Below are positions 33,888 through 42,273 of a DNA stretch of 55,559 nt, piece by piece (positions within the stretch are counted from its first letter, which is position 1; each line of letters opens with the position of its first letter). Location of the stretch: NCBI GenBank assembly GCA_017626845.1, contig JAGAHX010000075.1:1-55559 (forward strand). The letters run 5' to 3'. The notes below the pieces were generated by a model, which was not told the origin of the DNA, did not search any database, and saw only the letters and a program-made list of their open reading frames with translations. The position numbers and the translations under genes were made by a program. The DNA is from Bacillota bacterium (GTDB taxonomy: Bacteria; Bacillota; Clostridia; Peptostreptococcales; Anaerovoracaceae).

Positions 33888-35795
33888 CTAATAGAACACT
33901 CTCCTGTCCTCCTGCAGCCTGGTGATCTTCGCATTGTCGCAATACTCGAGGATCATGAGGGCATATTTGCGGGAAGTGTTTAGGTGGTCGCGCAGTTCCG
34001 CCAGCGTAATGGAACCTTCTTTTTGGATCTTTTCCCGGATCCAGGCGATGGTCTGCTTCAGGAATTCGGAATCGAGGCAGAATTTGCCGCTTACGCGGGT
34101 GAGCCGGCCATCGGCGCACAGCGCCGCAACGAGGCGCTTGCAGTCTTCTTTGTCCTTGCGGCCGGCAAAAGCCTCATCGGGATCTGGGCTCTCACAGCTT
34201 GCCTGCTTATACAGCTTTACAAGCTCGTCGATCAGCCGCAGCTGGGCCTTCGTATATTGCACGGCATAGCCCTGCTTGCCTGCCGTCGAGGGCGTTAGGG
34301 CCAGTACACCGGTCTCTCCCAGATACTGCAGCACCCGGTCCAGATTTCTGGTGTCGGTCACCTTGACGGCGCCGCCCAGCTTGCTGCGCAGTTCCTCTCT
34401 GGGCATGGCGGCCAGCAGCGGATTTTTGGCATAATAGGTGTCCAGGATCGAAAAGACGGAATCTTTGATATAGGTTACATAATCTTGATGTACGTAAACA
34501 TCCTCCGCGATCTGCACCGCTTTCCCCTGCAATGAAAGGCTCTGCAGCTGATGCTGCCCCTCTTCGGCGGTCAGGCCCAGCTGTTTCGCCAGTTTCTCCG
34601 CCGCCGGGAACGTCTTGCTCTCGTCCCGCAGGATCTGCTCCATCTGCGCGCTGTCGTCCCCGCTTTCCCGCACAGAAAGCGCCTTTACGACCGCCGCATC
34701 TCCCCTCTTATGCTTCGGTGCATTGGGATTCAGCACGATGCCGCCGCCAACCGTCTCCACCGGGGAATAGTAACGCACAACGAAGGGATCGCCTTGCTTT
34801 AAGACGACCGGCTCTTCCGTACGCAGCTGCGCATAGCCGCTCTCTCCCGGGTCAAGCGCATCTTTGTCCAGCAGCACCGCCTTGCACAGTACCTGTGCCG
34901 AACCGTAATGCAGATGCAGCCGCGACCCGCTGAGGATCGTCCGTTTGGAATCGCCCAGGACCTGCAGCTTTACGTCGATCATGGAAGAAGGCTGCAGACT
35001 GTCCTTCGCCGCCAGCACATTGCCCCGGGCGATGTCTTCTTTTTTGACCCCGGTAAGGTTGACCGCCGTCCGCTGGCCCGCATAGGCCGCATCTACAGAC
35101 TTGCCGTGCACCTGCAGACCCCGGACCTTGGCGTTCAGGCCTTCCGGATAGATCGTCACCTCGTCTCCTGTGCGGATCATCCCCTGGGTCAGGGTGCCGG
35201 TGACCACCGTCCCGAACCCCTGGATCGTAAACACCCGGTCCATGGGGATGCGCAGCAGCGCCGGATTGTTGTTTTTCTCGCCGACCTGCGCCACTTCCGA
35301 GAAGATCAACTGCCGCAGTTCCTCGATGCCCTCTCCCGTCTGGGACGACACCCTAAGGCATGGCGCGTTTTCCAGGAACGTTCCCTTAACGGCATCGCGA
35401 ACGTCGGACTCCACCATGTCCATCCAGTCTTCATCCGCCATGTCGGCTTTCGTTATCACGAGAATGCCGCGGCGGATGTTGAGCAGGCGCATGATGTCCA
35501 GATGTTCCACGGTCTGGGGCATTACGCCTTCGTCCGCAGCCACCACCAGAAGCACCAGATCGATGCCGCCGATGCCCGCCAGCATGTTGCGGATGAATTT
35601 TTCGTGACCCGGCACGTCGATGATGCCGATATCCGTGCCGTCCGGCGCCTGCATGTCCGCAAAGCCCAGTTCAATCGTGATGCCGCGCTGCTTTTCTTCT
35701 TTTAAGCGGTCCGCGTCGATCCCGGTGAGCGCCTTGATAAGGCAGGTCTTGCCGTGATCCACATGGCCGGCTGTACCGACGATTACATTTCTCAT
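33888..35795 (-). CDS. selB: Selenocysteine-specific elongation factor
   Basis: SelB brings Sec-tRNA-Sec to the ribosome at UGA codons marked by a SECIS hairpin. ATG 35795 starts the conserved [20 protein letters not shown] (G1); the upstream open frame runs through tRNA-Sec and is not coding. Further motifs are [15 protein letters not shown] (switch I), [13 protein letters not shown] (G3) and ITKADMAD (G4). EF-Tu-like beta domains follow, then C-terminal winged-helix repeats that bind SECIS RNA ([21 protein letters not shown]). At 635 residues it is of normal length. Confidence 0.95.
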   Translation of the reverse strand: MRNVIVGTAGHVDHGKTCLIKALTGIDADRLKEEKQRGITIELGFADMQAPDGTDIGIIDVPGHEKFIRNMLAGIGGIDLVLLVVAADEGVMPQTVEHLDIMRLLNIRRGILVITKADMADEDWMDMVESDVRDAVKGTFLENAPCLRVSSQTGEGIEELRQLIFSEVAQVGEKNNNPALLRIPMDRVFTIQGFGTVVTGTLTQGMIRTGDEVTIYPEGLNAKVRGLQVHGKSVDAAYAGQRTAVNLTGVKKEDIARGNVLAAKDSLQPSSMIDVKLQVLGDSKRTILSGSRLHLHYGSAQVLCKAVLLDKDALDPGESGYAQLRTEEPVVLKQGDPFVVRYYSPVETVGGGIVLNPNAPKHKRGDAAVVKALSVRESGDDSAQMEQILRDESKTFPAAEKLAKQLGLTAEEGQHQLQSLSLQGKAVQIAEDVYVHQDYVTYIKDSVFSILDTYYAKNPLLAAMPREELRSKLGGAVKVTDTRNLDRVLQYLGETGVLALTPSTAGKQGYAVQYTKAQLRLIDELVKLYKQASCESPDPDEAFAGRKDKEDCKRLVAALCADGRLTRVSGKFCLDSEFLKQTIAWIREKIQKEGSITLAELRDHLNTSRKYALMILEYCDNAKITRLQEDRRVFY

Positions 35796-35823
35796 AGTAT
35801 CTTTCGCGTTCCAAAAAATAAAA

Positions 35824-35920
35824 TGGCGGGAGCATGTGAGAATCGAACTCACCAGGCAGGCTCCTAACCTGCTACAACGGTTTTGAAGACCGCGGGGCAC
35901 ACCGGCACCCATCTGCTCCC
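35824..35920 (-). tRNA. selC: Selenocysteine tRNA (anticodon UCA)
   Basis: The 97-nt minus-strand sequence starts gggagcagatgggtgccgg and ends with an encoded CCA (atgctcccgcca). It has the anticodon loop cttcaaa (UCA), a long variable arm (gcaggttaggagcctgc) and a T-arm gtgagttcgattctcac. The long variable arm, extended acceptor and UCA anticodon identify tRNA-Sec. It sits between selA and selB in the same orientation, so all Sec genes except selD are here. Confidence 0.96.
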
Positions 35921-35952
35921 GGAAAAAGGCGGATAAAACCGCCTCGTTTATT

Positions 35953-37350
35953 TTAGTTTCTTATACCCAGGATGTCAATGAGCGCGATGCGCACGGCGAC
36001 CAGATCGCCTGTCGTCATGGTCCGCAGATCCAGCAGAAGCTCGCCTTCCGAGATCCGGGCAACGATGGGCATCTCCCAATGCCGCAGCTTCTCCTGCAGC
36101 TCGTCCACGGACATCGCTTCCGGGCGGACGAACACGCACCAGGTCTTAAGGTCCAGCATCGGAGCGGAACCGCCGCCGACTCTGGCCACATCCTGCCGGA
36201 TGCCGACGGAAGCCTTCAGACCTTCTGCCGCCAGCCCAGCCGCAAATCCCTGGGCTTCTTCCCGGAGTTCTTCCGCAGGCCGCGTGACCATATCCAGCAC
36301 CGGGATCTTCCGCAGAGCCTCCTTGGGATCGCGGTAGATGCGGAGGGTCTCTTCCAGGGCTGCCAGGGTCATCTTATCCACGCGCACCACCCGCGCCAGC
36401 GGATGCTTCTTCATTCTGTCGATGAACTCTTTTTTGCCCGCGATAATGCCCGCCTGAGGACCGCCCAGGAGCTTGTCGCCGGAGAACAGGATAACATCTG
36501 CGCCCGCCGCCAGCGCCTTCTGCGCCGTAGGTTCGTCCAGACCGTAACTGCTGAGGTCGTGCAGCAGGCCGCTGCCCAGGTCGTAGATCAGAGGAAGGCC
36601 ATTGCGGTGGGCCAGTTCCGCCAGTTTTTCCGCAGGAACGTCTTCCGTAAAGCCGATCACCCGGTAGTTGCTGGGATGGACCTTCAGGAGCGCCGCCGTA
36701 TCCGGGCCGATGGCCCGCTCATAATCCGCAAAATGCGTCTTGTTGGTGGTGCCGATCTCCTTTAAAACGGTGCCGCCCTGCTCCATGATCTCCGGCACGC
36801 GAAAACTGCCGCCGATCTCCACCAGCTCGCCCCGGGAGACGACGACTTCCTTTTTATAAGCCAGCGATACCAGGCACAGCAGCGTGGCCGCCGCGTTGTT
36901 GTTGACCACCATGGCGTCTTCCGCACCGGTCACCTGCGCGATGAGCTTTCCCACGTGGTCGTGGCGGCTGCCCCGTTCTCCCTTTTCCGGATCGTATTCC
37001 AGCGTCGAATAGGAACAGGCGATCTTCGCCGCCTGCTGCGCCGCCCGGGGGGTGAGCCGGGCACGGCCCAGATTCGTGTGCAGGATGACCCCGGTCGCAT
37101 TGATGACGGGCCGCAGAGAAGGTCTGTCCTCCTTCGCTAGGATCTCGCAGGCTCTGGCTGCCGCAGTCTCGGCAGAGATGTCCGGGTCAGCGCCGGACAG
37201 CAGCTCGCTGCGCATCTCCTCTACCGCCTTCCGCACCGCTTCTAAGGCCGTTTTCCGGTCCGTAGACGCGAGAAACGGCTGCAGGACAGGTAAATCCATG
37301 ATGACGTCTGCCTTGGGCAGATTTCTGAGTTTTTCGTGTTTCGTATCCAT
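35953..37350 (-). CDS. selA: L-seryl-tRNA(Sec) selenium transferase
   Basis: PLP enzyme converting Ser-tRNA-Sec to Sec-tRNA-Sec using selenophosphate. From ATG 37350 the product is 465 residues. Motifs: RPVINATGVILHTNLGRARL near the N-terminus, CSYSTLEYDPEKGERGSRHDH, GSGLLHDLSSYG, and LFSGDKLLGGPQAGIIAG with the Lys for PLP. There is no clear RBS. An extended -10 (TGTTATACT) ends only six bases before the ATG, so the message may be leaderless. It lies 32 nt upstream of tRNA-Sec. Confidence 0.95.
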   Translation of the reverse strand: MDTKHEKLRNLPKADVIMDLPVLQPFLASTDRKTALEAVRKAVEEMRSELLSGADPDISAETAAARACEILAKEDRPSLRPVINATGVILHTNLGRARLTPRAAQQAAKIACSYSTLEYDPEKGERGSRHDHVGKLIAQVTGAEDAMVVNNNAAATLLCLVSLAYKKEVVVSRGELVEIGGSFRVPEIMEQGGTVLKEIGTTNKTHFADYERAIGPDTAALLKVHPSNYRVIGFTEDVPAEKLAELAHRNGLPLIYDLGSGLLHDLSSYGLDEPTAQKALAAGADVILFSGDKLLGGPQAGIIAGKKEFIDRMKKHPLARVVRVDKMTLAALEETLRIYRDPKEALRKIPVLDMVTRPAEELREEAQGFAAGLAAEGLKASVGIRQDVARVGGGSAPMLDLKTWCVFVRPEAMSVDELQEKLRHWEMPIVARISEGELLLDLRTMTTGDLVAVRIALIDILGIRN

Positions 37351-37356
37351 GGCACA

Positions 37357-37365
37357 AGTATAACA
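37357..37365 (-). promoter_or_regulatory. Extended -10 promoter element of selA
   Basis: Minus strand TGT-TATACT with the hexamer at 37357-37362, six bases before the selA ATG and next to the upstream terminator. There is no convincing -35. A transcript from here would begin at or next to the AUG. Confidence 0.45.
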
Positions 37366-37396
37366 TAAAAGAACTCCCGGCATGCAGCCGGGAGTC
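37364..37396 (-). terminator. Rho-independent terminator after 128-residue protein gene
   Basis: actcccggc (37373-37381) pairs with gccgggagt (37387-37395); on the minus strand it is followed by tcttttatg. Its sequence is close to the tsf terminator at 37903-37937. Confidence 0.85.
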
Positions 37397-37409
37397 CAGG
37401 GTTTTCGAT

Positions 37410-37796
37410 TTATTTATTTTCTTGTCTCTTGGATTCGACCTGATCCTGGATGTAGAGCTCGATTCTTCTCTTACGGATGTTGGCCTGTCTTTCTCTGAAG
37501 TACTGCTCCATCTCGTCCTGGATGTGGCTGCGGATCTCGCCCATCTCTTCGATGTCCTTGATCTCGGCAGCAGCTTCTTCGAAGGATTCCTTCAGATACC
37601 GGTCTTCCATGGCGGTCTGATCCGCGATGAATTCCGTGATCTGGTCGCTGTTGAGACCCACCGCTGCGGTGAGGATGTAATCGATCATCGCGGCCTTGAT
37701 ATCGGGGTCTGCATTATCGGTCTGGTTCTCTTTGACTACTTTTGTCTGCAGCGCCATGTCGAATGCGGCCTGCAACAGTCTTTCCTTATCGTTCAT
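37410..37796 (-). CDS. Hypothetical helical protein
   Basis: I do not recognise this 128-residue protein. It is very charged, has no signal peptide or membrane segment, and appears almost wholly alpha-helical. The first part carries NDKERLLQAAFDMALQT and the last 50 residues are likely coiled coil (GEIRSHIQDEMEQYFRERQANIRKRRIEL). The gene is a single transcription unit: a TATAAT -10 (37849-37854), a leader with the hairpin atgagcgctgctcat, an RBS aaggaa and a terminator. It lies between tsf and selA. A chaperone-like or regulatory role is possible but not supported by any motif. Confidence 0.7.
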   Translation of the reverse strand: MNDKERLLQAAFDMALQTKVVKENQTDNADPDIKAAMIDYILTAAVGLNSDQITEFIADQTAMEDRYLKESFEEAAAEIKDIEEMGEIRSHIQDEMEQYFRERQANIRKRRIELYIQDQVESKRQENK

Positions 37797-37902
37797 TTTG
37801 TGTTCCTTCCTTTAAGATCATGAGCAGCGCTCATCTTTCTGTACTGCTATTATATACCATTTTTCGGGAAATGAACAGAGAAGCGTAAAATTTATCCAAA
37901 AA

Positions 37903-37937
37903 GGCGAAAAAACTCCCGGCAAAAATACCGGGAGTTT
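37903..37937 (-). terminator. Rho-independent terminator after tsf
   Basis: aactcccgg (37911-37919) and ccgggagtt (37928-37936) form a 9-bp stem; on the minus strand it is followed by ttttttcgcc. Confidence 0.9.
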
Positions 37938-37959
37938 GAGGTTTGGTCAGATTTGCTGA

Positions 37960-38901
37960 TTAGCCCTGCATCTGCTTGGCAACTTCTTCTGCGAAGTTTT
38001 CCTGTCTCTTTTCGATGCCTTCGCCTACTTCGTAGCGGACCATTTCCACGACCTGGATGTCCTTGCCCAGCGCCTTGGCGCAGGAAGCGACGTACTCTCT
38101 GACGTTCATGTTGGAATCCTTAACGAACGGCTGGTCCAGAAGGCAGACTTCCTTCAGGGACTTCTTAACGCGGCCGACGATCATCTTTTCGATGATCTCC
38201 TGGGGCTTTCTCTTGCCTTCGGGCAGTTCGTTGTTCTCGTTGATCGCCTGAGCCAGGATGACTTCCTTTTCATGAGCCAGATATTCGGGATCGACGCTTG
38301 CTTCGTCCACGAACTGGGGTCTCATGGAAGCTGCCTGCATGGCAACGTCCTTGCCGCAGACGGTGATCTCGTCCACGGAAGCCTCGGTCTTCAGACCGAT
38401 GATGACGCCGATGCGGCCGCCGCCGTGGGCATAACCGACGTACTTGACGCCCGGCGTATTGCACTTAACGGCTCTGCGGATGTTCATGTTCTCACCGATC
38501 TTAGCGATCTTGGCGGTGAGTGCTTCGGCAACGGTGCCTTCTTCGCCGTAGGGCATCTCTTTCAGGCACTCAGCGCAGACCTTTTCTGCATTCAGAGAAA
38601 TGTCTGCCAGCTTTTCGACGAATTCGACGAATTCTTCGTTCTTAGCGACGAAGTCGGTCTCGGAGTTTACTTCGACCATGGCGGCTGCGGTGCCGTCTGC
38701 TGCGAACGCCATTCTGGTGAGACCTTCGGCTGCAACACGGCCGGCCTTCTTGGCGGCCTTGGCGAGTCCGTTCTCTCTCAGATAGTCGACTGCCTTTTCG
38801 ATATCGCCTTCGGTAGCAACGAGGGCCTTCTTGCAGTCCATCATGCCGGCGCCGGTCATTTCACGGAGTTCTTTTACGAGTGCTGCTGTTACTGCTGCCA
38901 T
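37960..38901 (-). CDS. tsf: Elongation factor Ts
   Basis: Guanine-nucleotide exchange factor for EF-Tu, 313 residues. The N-terminal UBA-like domain has LVKELREMTGAGMMDCKKAL, followed by ENGLAKAAKKAGRVAAEG. The core carries VEVNSETDFVAKNEEF, which holds the Asp-Phe pair that disrupts Mg binding in EF-Tu. The C-terminus contains MNVREYVASCAKALG. The gene follows rpsB with a 16-nt gap, forming the conserved rpsB-tsf pair, and ends at a strong terminator. Confidence 0.97.
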   Translation of the reverse strand: MAAVTAALVKELREMTGAGMMDCKKALVATEGDIEKAVDYLRENGLAKAAKKAGRVAAEGLTRMAFAADGTAAAMVEVNSETDFVAKNEEFVEFVEKLADISLNAEKVCAECLKEMPYGEEGTVAEALTAKIAKIGENMNIRRAVKCNTPGVKYVGYAHGGGRIGVIIGLKTEASVDEITVCGKDVAMQAASMRPQFVDEASVDPEYLAHEKEVILAQAINENNELPEGKRKPQEIIEKMIVGRVKKSLKEVCLLDQPFVKDSNMNVREYVASCAKALGKDIQVVEMVRYEVGEGIEKRQENFAEEVAKQMQG

Positions 38902-38917
38902 TGTATTTCTCCTTTAA

Positions 38918-39685
38918 TTACTCTTCGACTTTAGCTTCTTCTGCTTCTGCGGGGGTCTCTTCGGCGGGAGCTGCTTCCTCAGCGGGAGCGTCTGCGAAGG
39001 ATTCGCCCTGCTTGCCTTCGATAACGGCTTCTGCCATCTTGCCGGCGATCAGCTTGACCGCACGGATAGCGTCGTCGTTAGCGGGGATAACGTAATCTAC
39101 GTCGTCCGGGTCGCAGTTGGTATCGCACATACCGACGATGGGAATGCCCAGAACTCTGGCTTCCTTAACAGCGATTTTTTCCTTCTTGGGGTCAACCACG
39201 AACATAGCGCCGGGCATACCCTTCATATCCTTGATGCCGTTCAGATACTTCTCCAGCTTTTCCATTTCCTTGCGCAGGGTCTGGACTTCCTTCTTGGAGA
39301 GGAGATCGAAGGTGCCGTTGGCTTCCATTTCCTTGATCTCGGCCAGTCTCTTGATTCTGGTGGAGATGGTCTTGTAGTTGGTGAGCATGCCGCCCAGCCA
39401 TCTCTCGTTTACGTAGAACATGCCGCATCTTTCGGCTTCGTCCTTGATCGCGGCCTGCGCCTGCTTCTTCGTACCTACGAAGAGAACGGGCTTGCCTTCT
39501 GCTGCAACGCTCTTGACGAATTCATAAGCGTCGTCCATCTTGTGAACTGTCTTGGACAGGTCGATGATGTAGATGCCGTTTCTTTCAGTGAAGATGTACG
39601 GAGCCATCTTGGGGTTCCATCTTCTGGTCTGATGTCCGAAATGAACACCGGCTTCCAGCAACTGTTTCATAGAAACTACTGACAT
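38918..39685 (-). CDS. rpsB: 30S ribosomal protein S2
   Basis: A 255-residue S2. It begins [26 protein letters not shown] and contains [49 protein letters not shown] and the closing [21 protein letters not shown]. The last ~30 residues form an acidic Ala/Glu/Pro tail beyond the normal fold, seen in several clostridia. A ~120-nt leader with a nested hairpin (39711-39767) precedes it, a probable autoregulatory site. Confidence 0.97.
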   Translation of the reverse strand: MSVVSMKQLLEAGVHFGHQTRRWNPKMAPYIFTERNGIYIIDLSKTVHKMDDAYEFVKSVAAEGKPVLFVGTKKQAQAAIKDEAERCGMFYVNERWLGGMLTNYKTISTRIKRLAEIKEMEANGTFDLLSKKEVQTLRKEMEKLEKYLNGIKDMKGMPGAMFVVDPKKEKIAVKEARVLGIPIVGMCDTNCDPDDVDYVIPANDDAIRAVKLIAGKMAEAVIEGKQGESFADAPAEEAAPAEETPAEAEEAKVEE

Positions 39686-39710
39686 TTGTTTACCTCCCGG
39701 TTAAAACTTC

Positions 39711-39767
39711 CACCTGTTTGTTCCTGCAGAAAACCCTTGCGGGCACCGAAATGCAGGCCTTCAGGTG
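39711..39767 (-). ncRNA. Structured rpsB leader (candidate S2 autoregulatory element)
   Basis: Three nested helices are seen on the minus strand: cacctg/caggtg (39762-39767 with 39711-39716), cctgca/tgcagg (39752-39757 with 39723-39728), and an apical ccc-gcaa-ggg hairpin (39734-39743). It ends about 25 nt before the rpsB start. Ribosomal-protein operons often carry such mimics of the protein's rRNA site. Confidence 0.55.
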
Positions 39768-39795
39768 TGCGAAATAAAATACTGTCACGCAAAAA

Positions 39796-39838
39796 GGAGC
39801 GCAACCTCAAATATTATACACAGGTGCTGCACTCCTTG
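39796..39838 (-). terminator. Terminator of the B12 operon / tcdA
   Basis: On the minus strand ggagtgca-gc-acct pairs with aggttgcgctcc (a G-T wobble and a 2-nt bulge), then tttttgcg. It lies just behind the tcdA stop. Its loop contains the -10 of the rpsB promoter. Confidence 0.65.
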
Positions 39839-39841
39839 CAA
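39813..39841 (-). promoter_or_regulatory. rpsB-tsf promoter
   Basis: Minus strand -35 TTGCAA (39836-39841), 17-bp spacer, -10 TATAAT (39813-39818). The near-consensus -10 and exact spacing suit a ribosomal-protein promoter. It overlaps the terminator of the upstream operon. Confidence 0.65.
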
Positions 39842-39844
39842 GCG

Positions 39845-40531
39845 TTATTTTATAAGGTTTTGAATGATCTCCCCCGCTATCCTCAGGCCTGCCGTTGCAG
39901 GCATATAGGAGATACTGGGGATGATGCCGTTTTGGATGTCCGTTACGGGCGGTTCCGGCGAATACACCACGGTGACCCCTTCATCAATGCCTTCGTCCCG
40001 AAGGCGTTTCCGCATGACCTTGGCCAGCCTGTCCTGTTCGGTCTTTTTGATGTTGGTCACCTTAAACGCAGAGGCATCGAGCTTGTTCCCCGTTCCCATG
40101 GAACACAGGATGGGCACGCCGGCTTCTCGCGCCTTTTTGATCAGGAGGACCTTCGCATCCACGTCGTCGATGCAGTCCGCGATATAGTCCCAGGACGGGA
40201 TATCCAGATCCGCTATGGTCGTTTCGTCGATGCGGAGCGCGAATTTGCGCAGCTGCACGTCAGGATTGATGTCCCGGACCCGCACTTCTGCGACATCCGC
40301 CTTTAATTGCCCGATGGTGGACTGCAGCGCCAGGATCTGCCGGTTGCAGTTGGTGGGATCAACGCGGTCCATGTCGCAGAGCCCCAGAGTGCCTACGCCT
40401 GCCCGCGCCAGAGCTTCGCAGGTAAAGCCGCCCACACCGCCCAGTCCGCAGATGAGGACTTTTGCATTCTTCAGTTTTTCGATGGCATCTTCGCCCAGCA
40501 GCGCCTGCGTGCGCTGATATAAAGAACACAT
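39845..40531 (-). CDS. tcdA: tRNA threonylcarbamoyladenosine dehydratase (TcdA/CsdL, ThiF-MoeB fold)
   Basis: E1-like ATP-dependent enzyme that cyclises t6A37 of tRNA to ct6A. The 228-residue product starts YQRTQALLGEDAIEKL and has the ATP motif VLICGLGGVGGFTCEALARAG, then DMDRVDPTNCNRQILALQ with the adenylation Arg and Asn, and later ADCIDDVDAKVLLI. The C-terminus (VTDIQNGIIPSISYMPATAGL) fits TcdA rather than MoeB. It follows the SLH phosphodiester glycosidase by 18 nt, so it appears to be the last gene of the B12-riboswitch operon. A functional link to cobalamin is not known. Confidence 0.88.
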   Translation of the reverse strand: MCSLYQRTQALLGEDAIEKLKNAKVLICGLGGVGGFTCEALARAGVGTLGLCDMDRVDPTNCNRQILALQSTIGQLKADVAEVRVRDINPDVQLRKFALRIDETTIADLDIPSWDYIADCIDDVDAKVLLIKKAREAGVPILCSMGTGNKLDASAFKVTNIKKTEQDRLAKVMRKRLRDEGIDEGVTVVYSPEPPVTDIQNGIIPSISYMPATAGLRIAGEIIQNLIK

Positions 40532-40549
40532 TGTACCTGTCCCCCTGCG

Positions 40550-42253
40550 TTATGGAAGCAGATTGCACATGGTGGTGAGGGCCTGCTCCTGGGTGTAATA
40601 GCCCAGGGGATTGAACAGCGCCCTGCCGGTGGACGTGGAACCCATGATCCCTGCGCGGGTCACGAAGTCCACGTAGGTGGCGGCCCAGGCGATATCCGCA
40701 GCATCTTCGTAGTCCAGTGCGTCGCCGTCCAGCGAGTCTTTGCCCACCAGTTTCGCCGCATTGGTAAGCATAACGGCCGCTTCGCGCCGGCTGATGGATT
40801 CGTTTGGCTCGAATTTTCCGGGACTCTTGCCTGCCACGATGCCCAGCTGGTAAGCCTGCAGCACGTCCAGCAGGTAGGTGTCGTTAAAGGCTGCTCTAGC
40901 CGCATCGTAATCGATGCCGTTTTTCGTCAGCAGAGAATTATAACTGCTGCCCGAATAATATTGCTTTACGAGGGATACTGCAAGGCTGGCAAATTCCGCC
41001 CGGGTGATGTTGGCCTTCGGCATCAGGTTGAACCCGTCAGGGATCAGACCTACGTTCTGTGCCTTTTCCACATAGGCTTTCGCCCAGGCGGATGGTTCTC
41101 CCGCCATGGGGTTCTGGCCCTTTTTGGGGATCGCATCCGCAGATCCGTAATCTACGAAATGCAGCATGCTGGCCAGTTTTCTTCCGGCAGGCTGCACATA
41201 GCCGCTTCCGGATACGTACAGCGTGGAAGAAGCGCCGCCGTCCAGCGCCAAGGCATCCACCGCACCGATGCCCTTCAGATAGTCGATGATCTGGCCGAAT
41301 GTGGCCGTGCACTCTCCGATCATCAAGCTGCCGTCTCCCAGGATGGCCGCAAAGGTGCGCTGTGCTTTATAATCCCGGCCCATCTTGGGATCGGAGCTCA
41401 CGTTTTCCGCGAATTTGTCCACGCCGCCTTCCAAAAGCCAGGGGGAACATCCGACGGCAGTCACGACCCTGTCCCAATCGCTTTGCGTTCCAGCCTTTTC
41501 CGGTGTAAGGATGGTCTCGATCTCCGCCAGGTTGCCGACGTGGGGTTCGGTGTTCCAGGTGCAGGCGTTGGCCCAGGCATTGGCATTGAAGACCATCACC
41601 TTTTCCCCTGCCGCTGGAACGTTCAGCCGGCTCTGCCCGGTCTGCACATCCGTTACCATGCCTCCCTGCATGCGGACCACGACGGCGCCGCTCTGCAGCG
41701 CAAAAGAGTAACCCATCTCGGAAGTAAACAGATCGATGGCGGAGGCGTCCGTATGATAGGTGTTGACCGCCCAGGCCGTAAACTTATCCTTTCCGCGGAA
41801 CTTTGCCGCCACGGACACGCTCACCCGGTCGATCAGGAATTTACCCGTATCGGTGACCCCCAGCAGCACGTTCTTGCCTGACCCCCGGGAGATCACTTCT
41901 CCCCGGCTCATCAGCATACCCATGATCTGAGCGCAGTTATCCGGATAGCTGAGCGTCTTACCGGCATTGTAGTATGCATTGAACAGAGCGCCGTTGACCG
42001 AAGCGAGCAGACTGCCGCTGCCTGCATTGGCTTTCGCCACATGGTCTGCAGCGGGCATGTCCTTGTTGACGCTGTTCTGCCCTGTGGTGATGACCGCTCC
42101 AACGGTTCCGTTCGCCGGGATCGTCACCGCATTGCCGGCATTGCCGCCAATAGTGATGGCATAAGGCGAAGCCGCATAGGCAGGCGCAGCAAAAAACGGC
42201 ATGCAAAGCAGTGCCGTTAATAGGATTGCAGATATTTTCCGGATCGTCTTCAT
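40550..42253 (-). CDS. SLH-anchored phosphodiester glycosidase (NAGPA-domain) protein
   Basis: A 567-residue secreted protein. A signal peptide (LLTALLCMPFFAAPAYA) is followed by a NAGPA/phosphodiester-glycosidase domain to about residue 365 (GSLLASVNGALFNAYYN; DGSLMIGECTATFGQIIDYL; ALDGGASSTLYVSGSG). Members of this family remove GlcNAc from phosphodiesters or act on bacterial wall polymers. Three SLH repeats follow (PKANITRAEFASLAVSLV; KFEPNESISRREAAVML; a weaker last one), so it attaches to secondary wall polymer. RBS aggagg lies before ATG 42253. It lies 20 nt after the fused ECF gene. Confidence 0.85.
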   Translation of the reverse strand: MKTIRKISAILLTALLCMPFFAAPAYAASPYAITIGGNAGNAVTIPANGTVGAVITTGQNSVNKDMPAADHVAKANAGSGSLLASVNGALFNAYYNAGKTLSYPDNCAQIMGMLMSRGEVISRGSGKNVLLGVTDTGKFLIDRVSVSVAAKFRGKDKFTAWAVNTYHTDASAIDLFTSEMGYSFALQSGAVVVRMQGGMVTDVQTGQSRLNVPAAGEKVMVFNANAWANACTWNTEPHVGNLAEIETILTPEKAGTQSDWDRVVTAVGCSPWLLEGGVDKFAENVSSDPKMGRDYKAQRTFAAILGDGSLMIGECTATFGQIIDYLKGIGAVDALALDGGASSTLYVSGSGYVQPAGRKLASMLHFVDYGSADAIPKKGQNPMAGEPSAWAKAYVEKAQNVGLIPDGFNLMPKANITRAEFASLAVSLVKQYYSGSSYNSLLTKNGIDYDAARAAFNDTYLLDVLQAYQLGIVAGKSPGKFEPNESISRREAAVMLTNAAKLVGKDSLDGDALDYEDAADIAWAATYVDFVTRAGIMGSTSTGRALFNPLGYYTQEQALTTMCNLLP

Positions 42254-42273
42254 GGTGGGACCTCCTTGCTATC

